From NCBI RefSeq assembly GCF_032302195.1, contig NZ_CP135275.1, forward strand, positions 6,105,501 through 6,169,500: 64,000 nt of DNA, given 5' to 3'. Of this stretch, positions 8,140 through 17,171 are shown piece by piece (the first letter of the stretch is position 1; every line of letters begins with the position of its first letter). The stretch comes from Paenibacillus sp. MMS20-IR301. Its GTDB lineage: Bacteria; Bacillota; Bacilli; Paenibacillales; Paenibacillaceae. The notes beneath the pieces were generated by a model. It searched no databases. It was not told where the DNA came from and saw only the letters and a program-made list of their open reading frames with translations. The translations under genes and the position numbers were made by a program.

Positions 8140-9714
8140 ATGCCGTGGATGCAGGGTTATCCGTATTATTTAGTAATGGGCAGCGTTCTAAGTCTCTACA
8201 TGGGCATCGGTTCTTATAAGCACCGCCACACACCAGGAAGATGCTATTTATGGATACTGATGCTGCTGGTCAGCTTCATATTCGCGGCTACGGCCGGGGA
8301 AATTTTATCAGGCACTTTTCAGGCTAAGCTATGGTGGAAGAATCTGCAGCAGGGCCCGCTTTTTTTGAGTACAATTTTCACGTATGCAGTTATTAAAGAA
8401 TATGTATCCCGTTCCTCGGAGGGTTTGGGCAGGAGGCTTATTTTCTTTTGTATTCCGGTAGCGTTAGATGTTGTCCTGATCTTTACGGATTCCTATCATC
8501 ATCTGATGCGCAGTGAGGCCTGGCTCTCTACAGTAGCGGGTGTCACCGGAATTGCCGTCGAGCCTACGGTTCTAAGTATGATTCTTATCGCCTATGACCA
8601 GCTGTTCGGACTATATGCCGTGTATTTGCTGGCTATCTCCCTCCTGAATTCACCTAAACATTATTTCCGCCGTAATCTGCTGCTGCTGGTTGGACTGCTG
8701 ATTCCGGTGCTGTCGGTTGCACTGCTGCCGCTTCTCAAAATTACGATTACAGGCTTCACCGCTTTTACCTATCTGCCGCCCATCGTTGCTGCTTACCTGA
8801 TTCTGTTCCGTGATCCGAGGCTGTCGCTCTATCCGCTGGCCAAGAACAAAATCTTCGAGAATATGAAGGATGGTATTGTACTGACCGACCGCTATGATCG
8901 CATTATCGATGTGAATGAAGCGGCAGGCGTTATGCTCTCCGAGCTGGTGGATAAGCAGACCGATACCTGGATGGGCAAGAGTATTCATCTGCTGCTGGCG
9001 AGGTATGGACAACTCTCGGCACATTATACCCGGCGGACGGAAGGCCAGTTCGAAATCGAGCCTCCCGGCAAGGACGGTGCCTGTTTTGGGATTGCACTCA
9101 TTGCTACCGAGCGGAGCGGGGCGGAGAACACGGGTATGCTGCTGGTCTTCAGTGATCACAGCGAGAAGAAAAGATATGAACGTGAGCTGCTGCATCAGGC
9201 TACGGTCGATGACCTTACCGGACTGTATAACCGCAGGCACTTCATGCGGCTGGTGCAGAATTATTCTGTACAAGCCGGGGCGGGCATGGCCCTGCTTCTA
9301 TTCGACATAGATGATTTCAAGCTCATTAATGATACATACGGACATATGGCCGGTGATCAGGCACTGGTCGATTTATCGTGTAAAATTCTGCAGGTCTACC
9401 AGGATAACGGAGTCGCCGGACGGGTAGGCGGCGAGGAGTTCGCGGTCTGCTTCTTTACCGGCAGTGAGGCTGCGGCGCTGCAGGAGGCAGAGAGCTTCCG
9501 GGCGACGATGGGTGAGCATACCGTTCTGCTGGACGGGGGGCACCGCATCAGGCTTACGGTCAGCATCGGCATCGCCTTCACAGAGCGGAGTGATGTGACC
9601 TTCGAGGATTTGTACCGTGAGGCGGATGAAGCCCTCTACCTGTCCAAGGCTACAGGCAAGAACAGGGTTACTCTGGGGCGGCAGCCGGTGGTGCGGCAAG
9701 CGGTGAAGAGTTAA
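8140..9714 (+). CDS. Membrane-bound diguanylate cyclase (7-8 TM sensor, PAS, GGDEF)
   Basis: 524 residues. Residues 1-230 hold about seven hydrophobic helices resembling the N-terminal membrane sensor of some histidine kinases. A PAS-like domain (about 240-345, starting FENMKDGIVLTDRYDRIIDVNEAA) follows, then a complete GGDEF domain from residue 350. The catalytic motif is intact as GGEEF (430-434), with FDIDDFKLIND (metal-binding Asp) and DDLTGLYNRR upstream, so it should convert two GTP to c-di-GMP. The I-site position reads QDNG rather than RxxD, so classical product inhibition is not expected. It is flanked by a TATAAT promoter and a strong terminator and is therefore monocistronic. The ligand sensed is unknown. 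Confidence 0.9.
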   Translation: MPWMQGYPYYLVMGSVLSLYMGIGSYKHRHTPGRCYLWILMLLVSFIFAATAGEILSGTFQAKLWWKNLQQGPLFLSTIFTYAVIKEYVSRSSEGLGRRLIFFCIPVALDVVLIFTDSYHHLMRSEAWLSTVAGVTGIAVEPTVLSMILIAYDQLFGLYAVYLLAISLLNSPKHYFRRNLLLLVGLLIPVLSVALLPLLKITITGFTAFTYLPPIVAAYLILFRDPRLSLYPLAKNKIFENMKDGIVLTDRYDRIIDVNEAAGVMLSELVDKQTDTWMGKSIHLLLARYGQLSAHYTRRTEGQFEIEPPGKDGACFGIALIATERSGAENTGMLLVFSDHSEKKRYERELLHQATVDDLTGLYNRRHFMRLVQNYSVQAGAGMALLLFDIDDFKLINDTYGHMAGDQALVDLSCKILQVYQDNGVAGRVGGEEFAVCFFTGSEAAALQEAESFRATMGEHTVLLDGGHRIRLTVSIGIAFTERSDVTFEDLYREADEALYLSKATGKNRVTLGRQPVVRQAVKS

Positions 9715-9732
9715 CCCGGGTAACGTCAACAC

Positions 9733-9773
9733 AAACAGAGCATCCCTCCGCTGAATGGAGGGATGCTCTGTTT
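9733..9773. terminator. Bidirectional terminator between convergent genes
   Basis: Perfect 17-bp inverted repeat (9733-9749 with 9757-9773, core CAGAGCATCCCTCC) around a seven-base loop, starting AAA and ending TTT. It serves the diguanylate cyclase gene on the plus strand and the stalk-domain gene on the minus strand. Confidence 0.9.
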
Positions 9774-9790
9774 GGTTAGTTACGGTTGCC

Positions 9791-10834
9791 TTAAGGCTGA
9801 ACAGGTTGCGGGGTCTGCACAACAACCTTGAGCGCAGCGGCAATCGGCGGCAGGCTCCGGGTCATCACCGGGGTGTAGAAGCCGATGACGGAGGCGCCCT
9901 CCACAAGGGCGGACGGCTCTACAGTCCCGCCGCTCTCGTTCACCAGCGGCGTATCTGCAGCCAGGCGGAGTACAATCTCAGACTGCGAGGCTTCGCTTAA
10001 GGCGCTGCCCTTGACGCGGATGCTGAGCGAGCCGTCTCCGTTCCTGGTAAGCTCTTCAAGATTGCCGGCGGTGCCCAGCACATCACTCTGCAGCTTGTCA
10101 TCCTGTACCGTTATCCGGTATGCCGGCGTTTGCGGCGGCAGACTGAAGGTGGCGAACATCGCATGCTCAGCGGACACGGTCATGCCGAGCTGCAGATCAG
10201 CGAAAGCCAGGCTGGTGCCGTCAGTTTGCTCGATCACAGTATCTCGGCTGATATTCAGCACCAGTCCGGCGGTGCCGGCACCCTTAATCTGCACAGAGGC
10301 ATATCCGTCCGAGCTATGGATGGAGGTGATAACTCCCTGCTCATTCACATGCTCCACAGCTGAATTGATGGTAATCTTCTTCCCCTCCACAACCACTGTC
10401 TGATGCAGCACTTCACTTACGAAGGATGCAGGAACATAGATTTTATCTGCCTTGGTTAGCGGTGCTGTACCGAGTGTGGTATACATTTTGTTGATTACAT
10501 AGCGGTCTTCCCCGCTCTTCACCGTCGTATAAATGTTGCCCTTATGCAGATCAACGGCTTTGGCAGCAGGGTTCCAGGTAATGTCGAAGCCCAGTGCACT
10601 TGCGACAGCACGCAGAGGGATCAGCGGCTCCTTGGCAGCGGAGGGCTGAAAGCCTGTATCCGTAAGGTTTGAACCGTTAATGGTAATTGAATATAGATTG
10701 GCAGCAGAGCTGGCAATGCCCTGTACAGCGTTCGCTGCACTTGGGCTTGTCAGTGGGGCAGCTGAGACCGCTCCGGCAGTGAGGGCCAGCGACAGCGTCA
10801 GGAGCGCTGCGCTTGTTCTGAGTGTTGGTTTCAT
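9791..10834 (-). CDS. Secreted protein with copper amine oxidase N-terminal (stalk) domain
   Basis: 347 residues. A signal peptide (MKPTLRTSAALLTLSLALTA, cleavage near VSAAP) is followed by a stalk domain of the copper amine oxidase N-terminal type at about residues 48-155 (EPLIPLRAVASALGFDITW, then VPASFVSEVL). No catalytic amine oxidase domain is present. In Paenibacillus these domains are common in secreted and wall-associated proteins. The C-terminal 190 residues are beta-rich and unassigned. AAAGGAG lies well placed before the ATG. Its partner or ligand cannot be inferred from context. Confidence 0.8.
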   Translation of the reverse strand: MKPTLRTSAALLTLSLALTAGAVSAAPLTSPSAANAVQGIASSAANLYSITINGSNLTDTGFQPSAAKEPLIPLRAVASALGFDITWNPAAKAVDLHKGNIYTTVKSGEDRYVINKMYTTLGTAPLTKADKIYVPASFVSEVLHQTVVVEGKKITINSAVEHVNEQGVITSIHSSDGYASVQIKGAGTAGLVLNISRDTVIEQTDGTSLAFADLQLGMTVSAEHAMFATFSLPPQTPAYRITVQDDKLQSDVLGTAGNLEELTRNGDGSLSIRVKGSALSEASQSEIVLRLAADTPLVNESGGTVEPSALVEGASVIGFYTPVMTRSLPPIAAALKVVVQTPQPVQP

Positions 10835-11026
10835 AGGACAGCTCCTTTAGTTAAGTATTAGTATATATGTAAGCTATCTGACGCTGCTTAAGCTGATAAT
10901 GTTGCACATGCCTGCAGGGCAGCGGCGCGAAGGCTTCGCTACCGTAATACCTAATTACCTGATAAGATGTAGGGAAATGGAAATATTAACAATTCGCTAT
11001 GCCATGGGCAGGCACTGGGGGGCGCT

Positions 11027-13585
11027 ATGGAGGATTTCAAAGATCGGCTGAAGGCTGTGCAGCAGCAACAGGACGGGCTTTTGAAAGAGTACCAGGCTTT
11101 AATTGTGGAATATGAGAGCAGTGACTTGGTTAACGAGAACGAAGTGCTAAGAACAGAGAATGAAGAGAACCGGCGGATTCTAAGGGAGCTTAGAACTGAG
11201 GCTGCGATTCTGCAGGAGAATAATTCAGAGCTGCGGACTGCGCTTGCCGAGCAGATTCTGGATGAGAAGCTGGGCATTCTGCGGGTATCGCGCAAGAAGC
11301 TGCACACTTATTTTGCTTCGCAGAATAATGCTTATCTGGACCGGCTCACCTCCTTCGAGCAGGAGGCCAGGCAGCGGATTGAGGGATTATACAGAAGGGG
11401 CAGCAGCGAGCTGGGTGAAGACCAGGCTCAGATTAACGCTATGCTCGGGGCCGTACAGAACAAGCTGAGAGAAAGTATTCTGCTGCGCAGACAGTGGCAG
11501 CGTGAGGCGGAGCAGTCCGTGAAGGGAGCGGTGGAAGGCCGCTTCGATGCTTTTGCCGCAGAAGGGGTTAGTGAGGAAACGCTGCTGCGCCGCCGCAAGC
11601 AGAATGTGATTGAAATGAAGATCGGGCTGAACTGGATTAACCGGCTGGGGATTCTGCTGCTGATTCTGGCGGTGGGTGCGGGGTTCAGGTACACCTATTC
11701 CACCTGGTTCAATGATTATATGAAAGGCAGCGCATTTTTCCTGCTGGGCGCACTTATGCTGGGCGGCGGGGAATGGCTGTTCCGCAAAGGCCGGGGAACC
11801 TTTGCCCTGGGGCTGATCGGAGGCGGGGTCTCTGTGCTCTACGGCTCGGTATTTTACAGTTATTTCTTGCTGCATATCATCGGGTTATGGGCGGGAATCG
11901 GCCTGTCGGTGCTGGTCACCCTGACGGCTGTACTGTTGTCGCTGCGGTACGAGTCGCGGACCATCTGCTCGATGGGTCTCGTCGGCGGTTATCTGCCGCT
12001 GTTCTCTTATATAGGGGCATTCGGGCTGGAAGGCAGTGCGGTATACGCAGCCATGGGTTATCTGTTTGTGCTGAATCTGCTGATTCTGCTGATCTCCCTG
12101 CGTAAGCGCTGGGTTGTGGTCAGCTATATCAGCTTCCTGTTCAACGTACCTTCAATGCTGCTGCTGATTTCCCTGTCAGAGAGCACTTCTGTCAGTATGC
12201 TCTTCGCCGTATTAACATTTACGATGTATCTGGGCATTACGCTCTGGTATCCGTTCAAGTTCCGCATGAAGCTGGCCTGGCTCGATCTTTGCCTGCTGGG
12301 CTGCAATACAGTGATCAGCTGTGCTACGCTCTATATTATTTTCCTGAATGCCGGGCTGAATGAGTATAAGGGTGCACTGGCGCTCGTATTCTGCCTGCTG
12401 TATCTGGGACTGGGTGTTCTGCTGGAGAAGCTGATGCCGCAGGAGCAGGAGAGCAGGGTGCTCTTCTACGTCACCTCCCTGACCTTTGCCATCCTGATGG
12501 TTCCGTTCCAGCTGGAGACGGTCTGGTGGTCTATGGGCTGGCTGGTAGAGGCGCTGGCGCTCACGCTTTGCGGCCATCTGTACCGCTTCAAGGCACTCGA
12601 ACGGGCAGGGTGGGGAATTCTGGCGCTCTGTCTGGCCACATTTTTCGGTATTGACGGCATGCTTAAGATCTCTTCGCTTAATCTCCTGGTCAGCTACAGC
12701 AGCCCGTTTTTTGACCTGAAGTATACCTTTATTACTGCAGGAATGATTATTGCTGCGGTATTCTACGCTATCCGCCACTCCCGTAAGGAAGTCCTGCTCC
12801 GCTCCTCGCTTGTAGAGGTGAAGGCTGCAGTCTGGTTTAAATATGCGGCTGTGTTGAATTTCTATGTGTATGTTATTTATGAAGCCTTGATGCTCTACGG
12901 CAGGTGGGTCCCGGACGGCGGGGCACACGATTCCTTCTACCGGCTCTTGCTGGTAGCTGTGCTCACGGCGGGTGTTGCCTTTGGACTGCCGAAGATTAAG
13001 GCGCTGTATGATCCGGTGGTTGGGAGTATGGTCATGCTGATGTACGGTATTACCTATCTTCTCTGTATTGGCATCACCTTCGGTATCCCCAGTCTGGAGT
13101 CCGGCTTATCGGATAGTACAGCTGCTGATATTGCCGTGCTTGGCCTGCTTATCCTCTTCAATCTGTTCGTCTGGTTCAGCGGGGGGCGGCTGCTGCAGAC
13201 GGTACTGCTCCGCGATTACAAGAACATAGAGCTGTATCCGGTGGTCATGGGTATCTATCTGCTGGCGCTGGTTACAGCCTTCCTTGGTGTACAGCTGAAG
13301 CTCGGGGATGGCGGGATCGTCTTCAGTCTGATCTACCTGCTGCTGGCCGTGCTGTACATTATGTACGGCTTCCGCAAGCGTTATGTGTATATCCGGCGGT
13401 TCGGACTGGGGCTGTCGCTGCTTGCGACCGGCAAGCTGCTGCTGTACGATCTGAGCCTGCTGAATACCGGCAGCAAGATTATTGCTTACTTCAGCTTCGG
13501 CTTATGCCTGCTGGGCATTTCCTACTTGTACCAGCGGGTATCGGCCAGAATGGAGGAGACCTATGCAGCGGCGGATAAAGATTAG
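11027..13585 (+). CDS. DUF2339 polytopic membrane protein
   Basis: 852 residues. The first 185 are soluble and strongly helical, with coiled-coil character (QQQQDGLLKEYQALIVEYES and onwards). The rest holds about twenty or more hydrophobic helices beginning at GLNWINRLGILLLILAVGAGFRYTY. This arrangement is the DUF2339 family, of unknown function, usually found with a DUF3999 protein, as here. The ATG is preceded by GGGGGG with short spacing. It overlaps the next gene by 23 bases, implying coupled translation. Transport or envelope maintenance has been guessed for such pairs but nothing in the sequence proves it. Confidence 0.85.
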   Translation: MEDFKDRLKAVQQQQDGLLKEYQALIVEYESSDLVNENEVLRTENEENRRILRELRTEAAILQENNSELRTALAEQILDEKLGILRVSRKKLHTYFASQNNAYLDRLTSFEQEARQRIEGLYRRGSSELGEDQAQINAMLGAVQNKLRESILLRRQWQREAEQSVKGAVEGRFDAFAAEGVSEETLLRRRKQNVIEMKIGLNWINRLGILLLILAVGAGFRYTYSTWFNDYMKGSAFFLLGALMLGGGEWLFRKGRGTFALGLIGGGVSVLYGSVFYSYFLLHIIGLWAGIGLSVLVTLTAVLLSLRYESRTICSMGLVGGYLPLFSYIGAFGLEGSAVYAAMGYLFVLNLLILLISLRKRWVVVSYISFLFNVPSMLLLISLSESTSVSMLFAVLTFTMYLGITLWYPFKFRMKLAWLDLCLLGCNTVISCATLYIIFLNAGLNEYKGALALVFCLLYLGLGVLLEKLMPQEQESRVLFYVTSLTFAILMVPFQLETVWWSMGWLVEALALTLCGHLYRFKALERAGWGILALCLATFFGIDGMLKISSLNLLVSYSSPFFDLKYTFITAGMIIAAVFYAIRHSRKEVLLRSSLVEVKAAVWFKYAAVLNFYVYVIYEALMLYGRWVPDGGAHDSFYRLLLVAVLTAGVAFGLPKIKALYDPVVGSMVMLMYGITYLLCIGITFGIPSLESGLSDSTAADIAVLGLLILFNLFVWFSGGRLLQTVLLRDYKNIELYPVVMGIYLLALVTAFLGVQLKLGDGGIVFSLIYLLLAVLYIMYGFRKRYVYIRRFGLGLSLLATGKLLLYDLSLLNTGSKIIAYFSFGLCLLGISYLYQRVSARMEETYAAADKD

Positions 13586-14876
13586 CCGGGCAGCCAAGGC
13601 TGCTGTGCTGCTTGCCGGACTCTGCGGAATGCTGGCAGCTGTACCGGCTTCAGGGTACCTTGTGCAGGATGCAGCTGCGGCGGGTACGGCGGTTCAGCCC
13701 GGCGGCGGAGAATGGGCGTTCTCGCGGGAGATCACGGCTCCACAGGCATCCCCGTACTATAAGCTGTATCTGGATGAAGGGGTGTACCGCTCAGCGGCGG
13801 AGGATCTGCGCGATTTGCGTATTCTCAGCCGCGGGGGAACGCCGGTTCCGTATTATCTGGAGAGCGGAGAGCAGACAGCGGAGGAGCATGCGGTATCCTA
13901 CCTGTCCACCCTGGTTCACCGGGCGGACAAAGGGGCGGATACTGTGCTGGACTACCGGATTGCACCGCTTGCCGAGCATACGGATATTCAAGGGAACCGG
14001 CTGGTGTTCGAACTGCCGGACGAGGCTTTTCTGAAGCATGTGGAGGTGTGGGGCGGATATGACGGCAAGGCATGGGAGATGCTGTCCAAGGGTGACCTCT
14101 ATACTACGAACGGCATAACCGGTGACAGCATCGGCCTGGACGGCAGCTATAAATTCAGCTACTACCGGCTGATTGTGAAGAGTAATCCGGAGAAGCTTGA
14201 TTTCCCGGCATTGACCCTGATCGACAGCAGCCGCGAACTGAGGACCGAAGAATTCATGCGGCGCAAGACTCTGCAGTATCAGCTGGATCAGGCAGAGAAC
14301 CGTACCGAAATTGTTATCAGCAACACCGACAGGCTGAGAATAACGAGGCTTATGCTGGAGAGCACCGGGAATTTCTCCCGGCGTTATGAGCTCTATGATC
14401 ATAACGGCATAAGAATGCAGGTAGAGGGAAGCGGGAAGCTGTACCGGCTGGATTTCAAGAATACGCTGATTTCCGAGACGGAGATCCGGCTGGCTGAGGC
14501 CTCCTCAGCTGCTGAGCTGCGGATCATTATTTATAATCTGGATGATGCCCCTATTGCAGTTACGGGTCTGGAGGCTGACTATAAGGTTGACCGGCTTATA
14601 TTTGCCGGCGGGGAGCAGGAGCCGTATTTGCTGGTCTACGGCAATGCGCTGGCAACAGCTCCTCAATATGATATTATAAATTTTAAAGACCAGATCGGCG
14701 GGGGACAGCTGATTACGGCTGCGCTTGGCACGGAGCGGAGCATAGCTTCCCAAGCAGCAGAACCGCCGGCCGAAGACTGGTTTCAGAGCGAGCGCGTCTT
14801 CAACGCCATCATTATCGCTGTATCCGTGCTGCTGATTGTGATTGTGACCCGCAGGCTCAGCCGCAGAGTGAAGTAA
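13563..14876 (+). CDS. DUF3999-like single-pass exported protein
   Basis: 437 residues from ATG 13563, chosen over an upstream in-frame ATG because GGAGGAG sits directly before it and a signal sequence (RAAKAAVLLAGLCGMLAAVPASG) follows. The main part is an extracytoplasmic beta-rich region (about residues 50-400), and a membrane helix near 412-428 (FNAIIIAVSVLLIVIVT) precedes a short basic tail. It overlaps the DUF2339 gene and probably works with it as a membrane complex, since the two families are recurrently paired. The molecular role is unknown. Confidence 0.8.
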   Translation: MQRRIKISRAAKAAVLLAGLCGMLAAVPASGYLVQDAAAAGTAVQPGGGEWAFSREITAPQASPYYKLYLDEGVYRSAAEDLRDLRILSRGGTPVPYYLESGEQTAEEHAVSYLSTLVHRADKGADTVLDYRIAPLAEHTDIQGNRLVFELPDEAFLKHVEVWGGYDGKAWEMLSKGDLYTTNGITGDSIGLDGSYKFSYYRLIVKSNPEKLDFPALTLIDSSRELRTEEFMRRKTLQYQLDQAENRTEIVISNTDRLRITRLMLESTGNFSRRYELYDHNGIRMQVEGSGKLYRLDFKNTLISETEIRLAEASSAAELRIIIYNLDDAPIAVTGLEADYKVDRLIFAGGEQEPYLLVYGNALATAPQYDIINFKDQIGGGQLITAALGTERSIASQAAEPPAEDWFQSERVFNAIIIAVSVLLIVIVTRRLSRRVK

Positions 14877-14901
14877 GAGCTGGAGGAAAGAAGGCTTTCG
14901 T

Positions 14902-16023
14902 ATGGTTATCGTTATGATTATTATGCTGCTGGTATTGCTTGCGGCAGCGGCTTATCTCGTCATGATCCTCTACCCGGCATTTGGGCAAAGAGCCGGGAAG
15001 CTGGAGAAGTCTGTGAACAGCCGCTCGCTTCAATACAGCCACGGCAAATTTGCCTATCCGGAGACTGCTGTAATCAGCAGCGGAAGCGGCAGTGAGCAGG
15101 CCGGAGGAGGCGGGGGAATCTCCATTCTCAAGGACTTCATCAAAGGCAATCCCCGGTCAAGGCCGGCTGAACCGCTTGAGCCGCTGCCTGTAGAGCGCTC
15201 GGCGATCGGGCAGGCTTCAGGGACAAGGGTCACCTGGTTCGGCCATTCGGCGGTGCTGCTGGAGATGGATGGAGCCAAGATCTTTCTTGATCCGATGCTG
15301 GGCAATGCCCCGTCTCCGTTTCCGTTCATCGGCGGCCGCCGGTACAGCATAGAGCTGCCGATTACGGCTGCCGGGCTTCCGGAGATCGATGCCGTTGTTC
15401 TCTCGCATGATCATTATGATCATCTCGACTACGGTACCATCCGCAAGCTGAAGGATAAGACGGGGCTGTTCATTGTTCCGCTTGGCGTTGGCGCCCATTT
15501 GCGCCGCTGGGGTGTAAGCAAGGACAGAATCCGCGAATGTGACTGGGGGGATGAGCTGACCTATGCAGGGATAACCTTCACCAGTGCCCCGGCACGGCAT
15601 TTCTCCGGCCGCAGCCTGCTGGACCGCAACGCGACGCTGTGGTGCTCCTGGGTTATCAAGGGGAAGCAATCTAAGGTATTCTTCAGCGGGGACAGCGGCT
15701 ACGGGCGGCACTTCGCAGAGATTGGCCGCAAGTATGGCCCCTTCGATCTGACGCTGATGGAATGCGGCCAGTATGATCCGCGCTGGGCCGATATTCATAT
15801 GCTGCCGGAACAGACCGTGGCGGCGCATCTGGACGTACGGGGGGAGCTGCTGATTCCGATTCACTGGGGTGCATTCACCTTGTCGATGCATGACTGGACT
15901 GACCCGGTCGAACGGGTCTCGGCAGCCGCTGCGGCCAGGGGAGTCAGGCTGGCTACTCCGAGAATCGGGGAGCCGGTAGCTGCCGGTTCGGCACAATTCC
16001 CTGTTCTCTCCTGGTGGAGATGA
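14902..16023 (+). CDS. Membrane-anchored metallo-beta-lactamase-fold hydrolase (NAPE-PLD/RomA-like)
   Basis: 373 residues. An N-terminal hydrophobic anchor (3-24) precedes a metallo-hydrolase domain from about residue 107. The zinc motif HxHxDH is complete (H169, H171, D173, H174), with GDSGYG and HWGAF as later metal-site segments. The general pattern (TWFGHSAVLLEMDG, FLDPML) is that of the beta-lactamase-like family containing NAPE-phospholipase D and RomA/UlaG-type enzymes. It starts 25 bases after the DUF3999 gene, so the three probably form an operon. Substrate is unknown; a lipid or glycolipid would fit the family and membrane context. Confidence 0.85.
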   Translation: MVIVMIIMLLVLLAAAAYLVMILYPAFGQRAGKLEKSVNSRSLQYSHGKFAYPETAVISSGSGSEQAGGGGGISILKDFIKGNPRSRPAEPLEPLPVERSAIGQASGTRVTWFGHSAVLLEMDGAKIFLDPMLGNAPSPFPFIGGRRYSIELPITAAGLPEIDAVVLSHDHYDHLDYGTIRKLKDKTGLFIVPLGVGAHLRRWGVSKDRIRECDWGDELTYAGITFTSAPARHFSGRSLLDRNATLWCSWVIKGKQSKVFFSGDSGYGRHFAEIGRKYGPFDLTLMECGQYDPRWADIHMLPEQTVAAHLDVRGELLIPIHWGAFTLSMHDWTDPVERVSAAAAARGVRLATPRIGEPVAAGSAQFPVLSWWR

Positions 16024-16092
16024 GGCCATACGTCCGGAAGGGACTTGTGGTACAATCATTGTGCACAAATGCCAAGGAGCTGAATAACGTAG

Positions 16093-16371
16093 ATGAGCAA
16101 TGAAGTGAATGAACAGGAACTGGTCGAAGTGCTATCCGCCAAGACGAAGGTGGCTCCGGCGCTGATCCGTCTCGTGCTGAAGCATGAACAGACCTTCATC
16201 AACAAAGCCAAGGCGAATGCCAAGGGCGAGGTTGATATTGATAATGACGATCTGGTTGACTATGTGACTGCGCAGCGTGATGTGAAGCTGGACGAGCTGA
16301 CTGTTGAGACCATCCTCGATGCGGAGATGGATTATTTGATGGACAAAGGGTTAGCCGGATATATCGACTAG
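16093..16371 (+). CDS. Small conserved-looking protein of unknown function
   Basis: 92 residues, acidic and largely helical, with no membrane segment or cysteine. I do not recognise the family. The composition (many Lys, Asp, Glu; GEVDIDNDDLVDYV) and clean codon use suggest a real cytoplasmic protein. AAGGAG lies about 14 bases before the ATG, rather far. A TACAAT and the palindrome TTGTGCACAA lie about 30-45 bases upstream, so it may have its own promoter. Confidence 0.65.
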   Translation: MSNEVNEQELVEVLSAKTKVAPALIRLVLKHEQTFINKAKANAKGEVDIDNDDLVDYVTAQRDVKLDELTVETILDAEMDYLMDKGLAGYID

Positions 16372-16447
16372 GCCTTTGCCGGAGGCCGGGTGCGCGGATA
16401 ATTGCAGAGGCCGTGCACCTGTTTAATATTTTTATTTTTAAATATCT

Positions 16448-16475
16448 TTGCTTTTGCCGGATTATGTGCTACAAT
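16448..16475 (+). promoter_or_regulatory. Probable promoter of the cold-shock gene
   Basis: TTGCTT (16448-16453), 16 bases, TACAAT (16470-16475), in a very AT-rich stretch. Transcription from here gives a leader of about 145 bases, typical of csp genes. Confidence 0.55.
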
Positions 16476-16500
16476 GAAGCTAATCATAAATTTAACCCTC

Positions 16501-16560
16501 AATTCACATATTGGAAAAGGTTATCATTTGTGCATATGAACCTTTTCCAATGTGTGAATT
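16501..16560 (+). promoter_or_regulatory. Long leader hairpin of the cold-shock gene
   Basis: Two 22-base arms (16501-16522 and 16539-16560, core TTGGAAAAGGTT / AACCTTTTCCAA) pair over their full length with a single G-T, around a 16-base loop. The 3' arm runs into TTTATTTG, so the element could also act as a transcription attenuator. It lies in the 5' leader 66 bases before the cold-shock start codon. Confidence 0.7.
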
Positions 16561-16626
16561 TTTATTTGTTCGTACAATACGCAGCAATAAAAGTACATGT
16601 GTTAAATATATTTTGGAGGTAATATC

Positions 16627-16827
16627 ATGCAAACAGGTACAGTAAAATGGTTCAACGCAGACAAAGGTTTCGGTTTCATCGAAGTTGAAGGCGGAAGCGA
16701 CGTATTCGTACACTTCTCCGCAATCACTGGCGAAGGCTTCAAGACTTTGGACGAAGGCCAACGCGTTGAGTTCAACGTAACTCAAGGCGCTCGCGGTCCA
16801 CAGGCTGAGAACGTTGTAAAACTGTAA
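16627..16827 (+). CDS. csp: Cold-shock protein (CspA/CspB family)
   Basis: 66 residues, the full length of the family. Both RNA-binding motifs are present: KGFGFIE (RNP1, residues 13-19) and DVFVHFS (RNP2, 25-31), with the [12 protein letters not shown] start. It binds single-stranded RNA and acts as an RNA chaperone. TTGGAGGT stands before the ATG. The long AT-rich leader with a strong hairpin suggests post-transcriptional control, and a terminator with a seven-T run follows. Confidence 0.97.
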   Translation: MQTGTVKWFNADKGFGFIEVEGGSDVFVHFSAITGEGFKTLDEGQRVEFNVTQGARGPQAENVVKL

Positions 16828-16840
16828 TATTTGTCATTAA

Positions 16841-16874
16841 AGCCGTCTCCGACTATGTCGGGGGCGGTTTTTTT
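16841..16874 (+). terminator. Terminator of the cold-shock gene
   Basis: AGCCGTCTCCGAC pairs with GTCGGGGGCGGT (with G-T pairs) around a three-base loop, followed by seven T. Confidence 0.85.
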
Positions 16875-16884
16875 ATTATGTTTC

Positions 16885-16962
16885 GGGGTCCCCGCAAAGT
16901 ACCTGAGTTCGCCTCGAAGCCAAAGGCACACTTTGTGGGGTGTTATTTTATAACACGCGGGA
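16885..16962. repeat. Dispersed repeat A, copy 1
   Basis: A palindromic element of about 75 bp. CCCCGCAAAGT near its left side can pair with ACTTTGTGGGG about 28 bases on, with AAGCCAAAG in the loop. A GGGGTCCCC palindrome borders it and this copy also has TGTTAT/ATAACA. A second copy lies inverted at 30892-30962 and shares GTCCCCGCAAAGTACCTGAG and most of the rest. It carries no gene. It follows the csp terminator. Confidence 0.8.
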
Positions 16963-16984
16963 TCGGCATGTTCGGCGCCGGGAA

Positions 16985-17171
16985 TTAGTTGGATTTTCTA
17001 CACTTGCTCATGAACGGAACAGCCCATCACAAACATTAGGTGGAAAAATGGCACTTAATCCGAGCCTTAGCAGCCGATATTGAAGAAATACACAGAATTA
17101 AATGACGTTTCTCCACTTAATTTCCGTGAACGCTCTAAACCCGCCCCATTAAGATACGTTTGTCCAACTAA
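16985..17171. repeat. Dispersed repeat B, copy 1 (MITE-like, 187 bp)
   Basis: The element starts with TTAGTTGGA (16985-16993) and ends with its exact complement TCCAACTAA (17163-17171). Inside are further paired blocks (GGAAAAATGGCACTTAAT and CGTTTCTCCACTTAAT). A diverged second copy at 59614-59793 shares TTAGTTGGATTTT, CACTTGCT, GCACTTAAT, TCCACTTAAT and ATTAAGATACGTTT in the same order. It has no coding frame. Confidence 0.75.
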
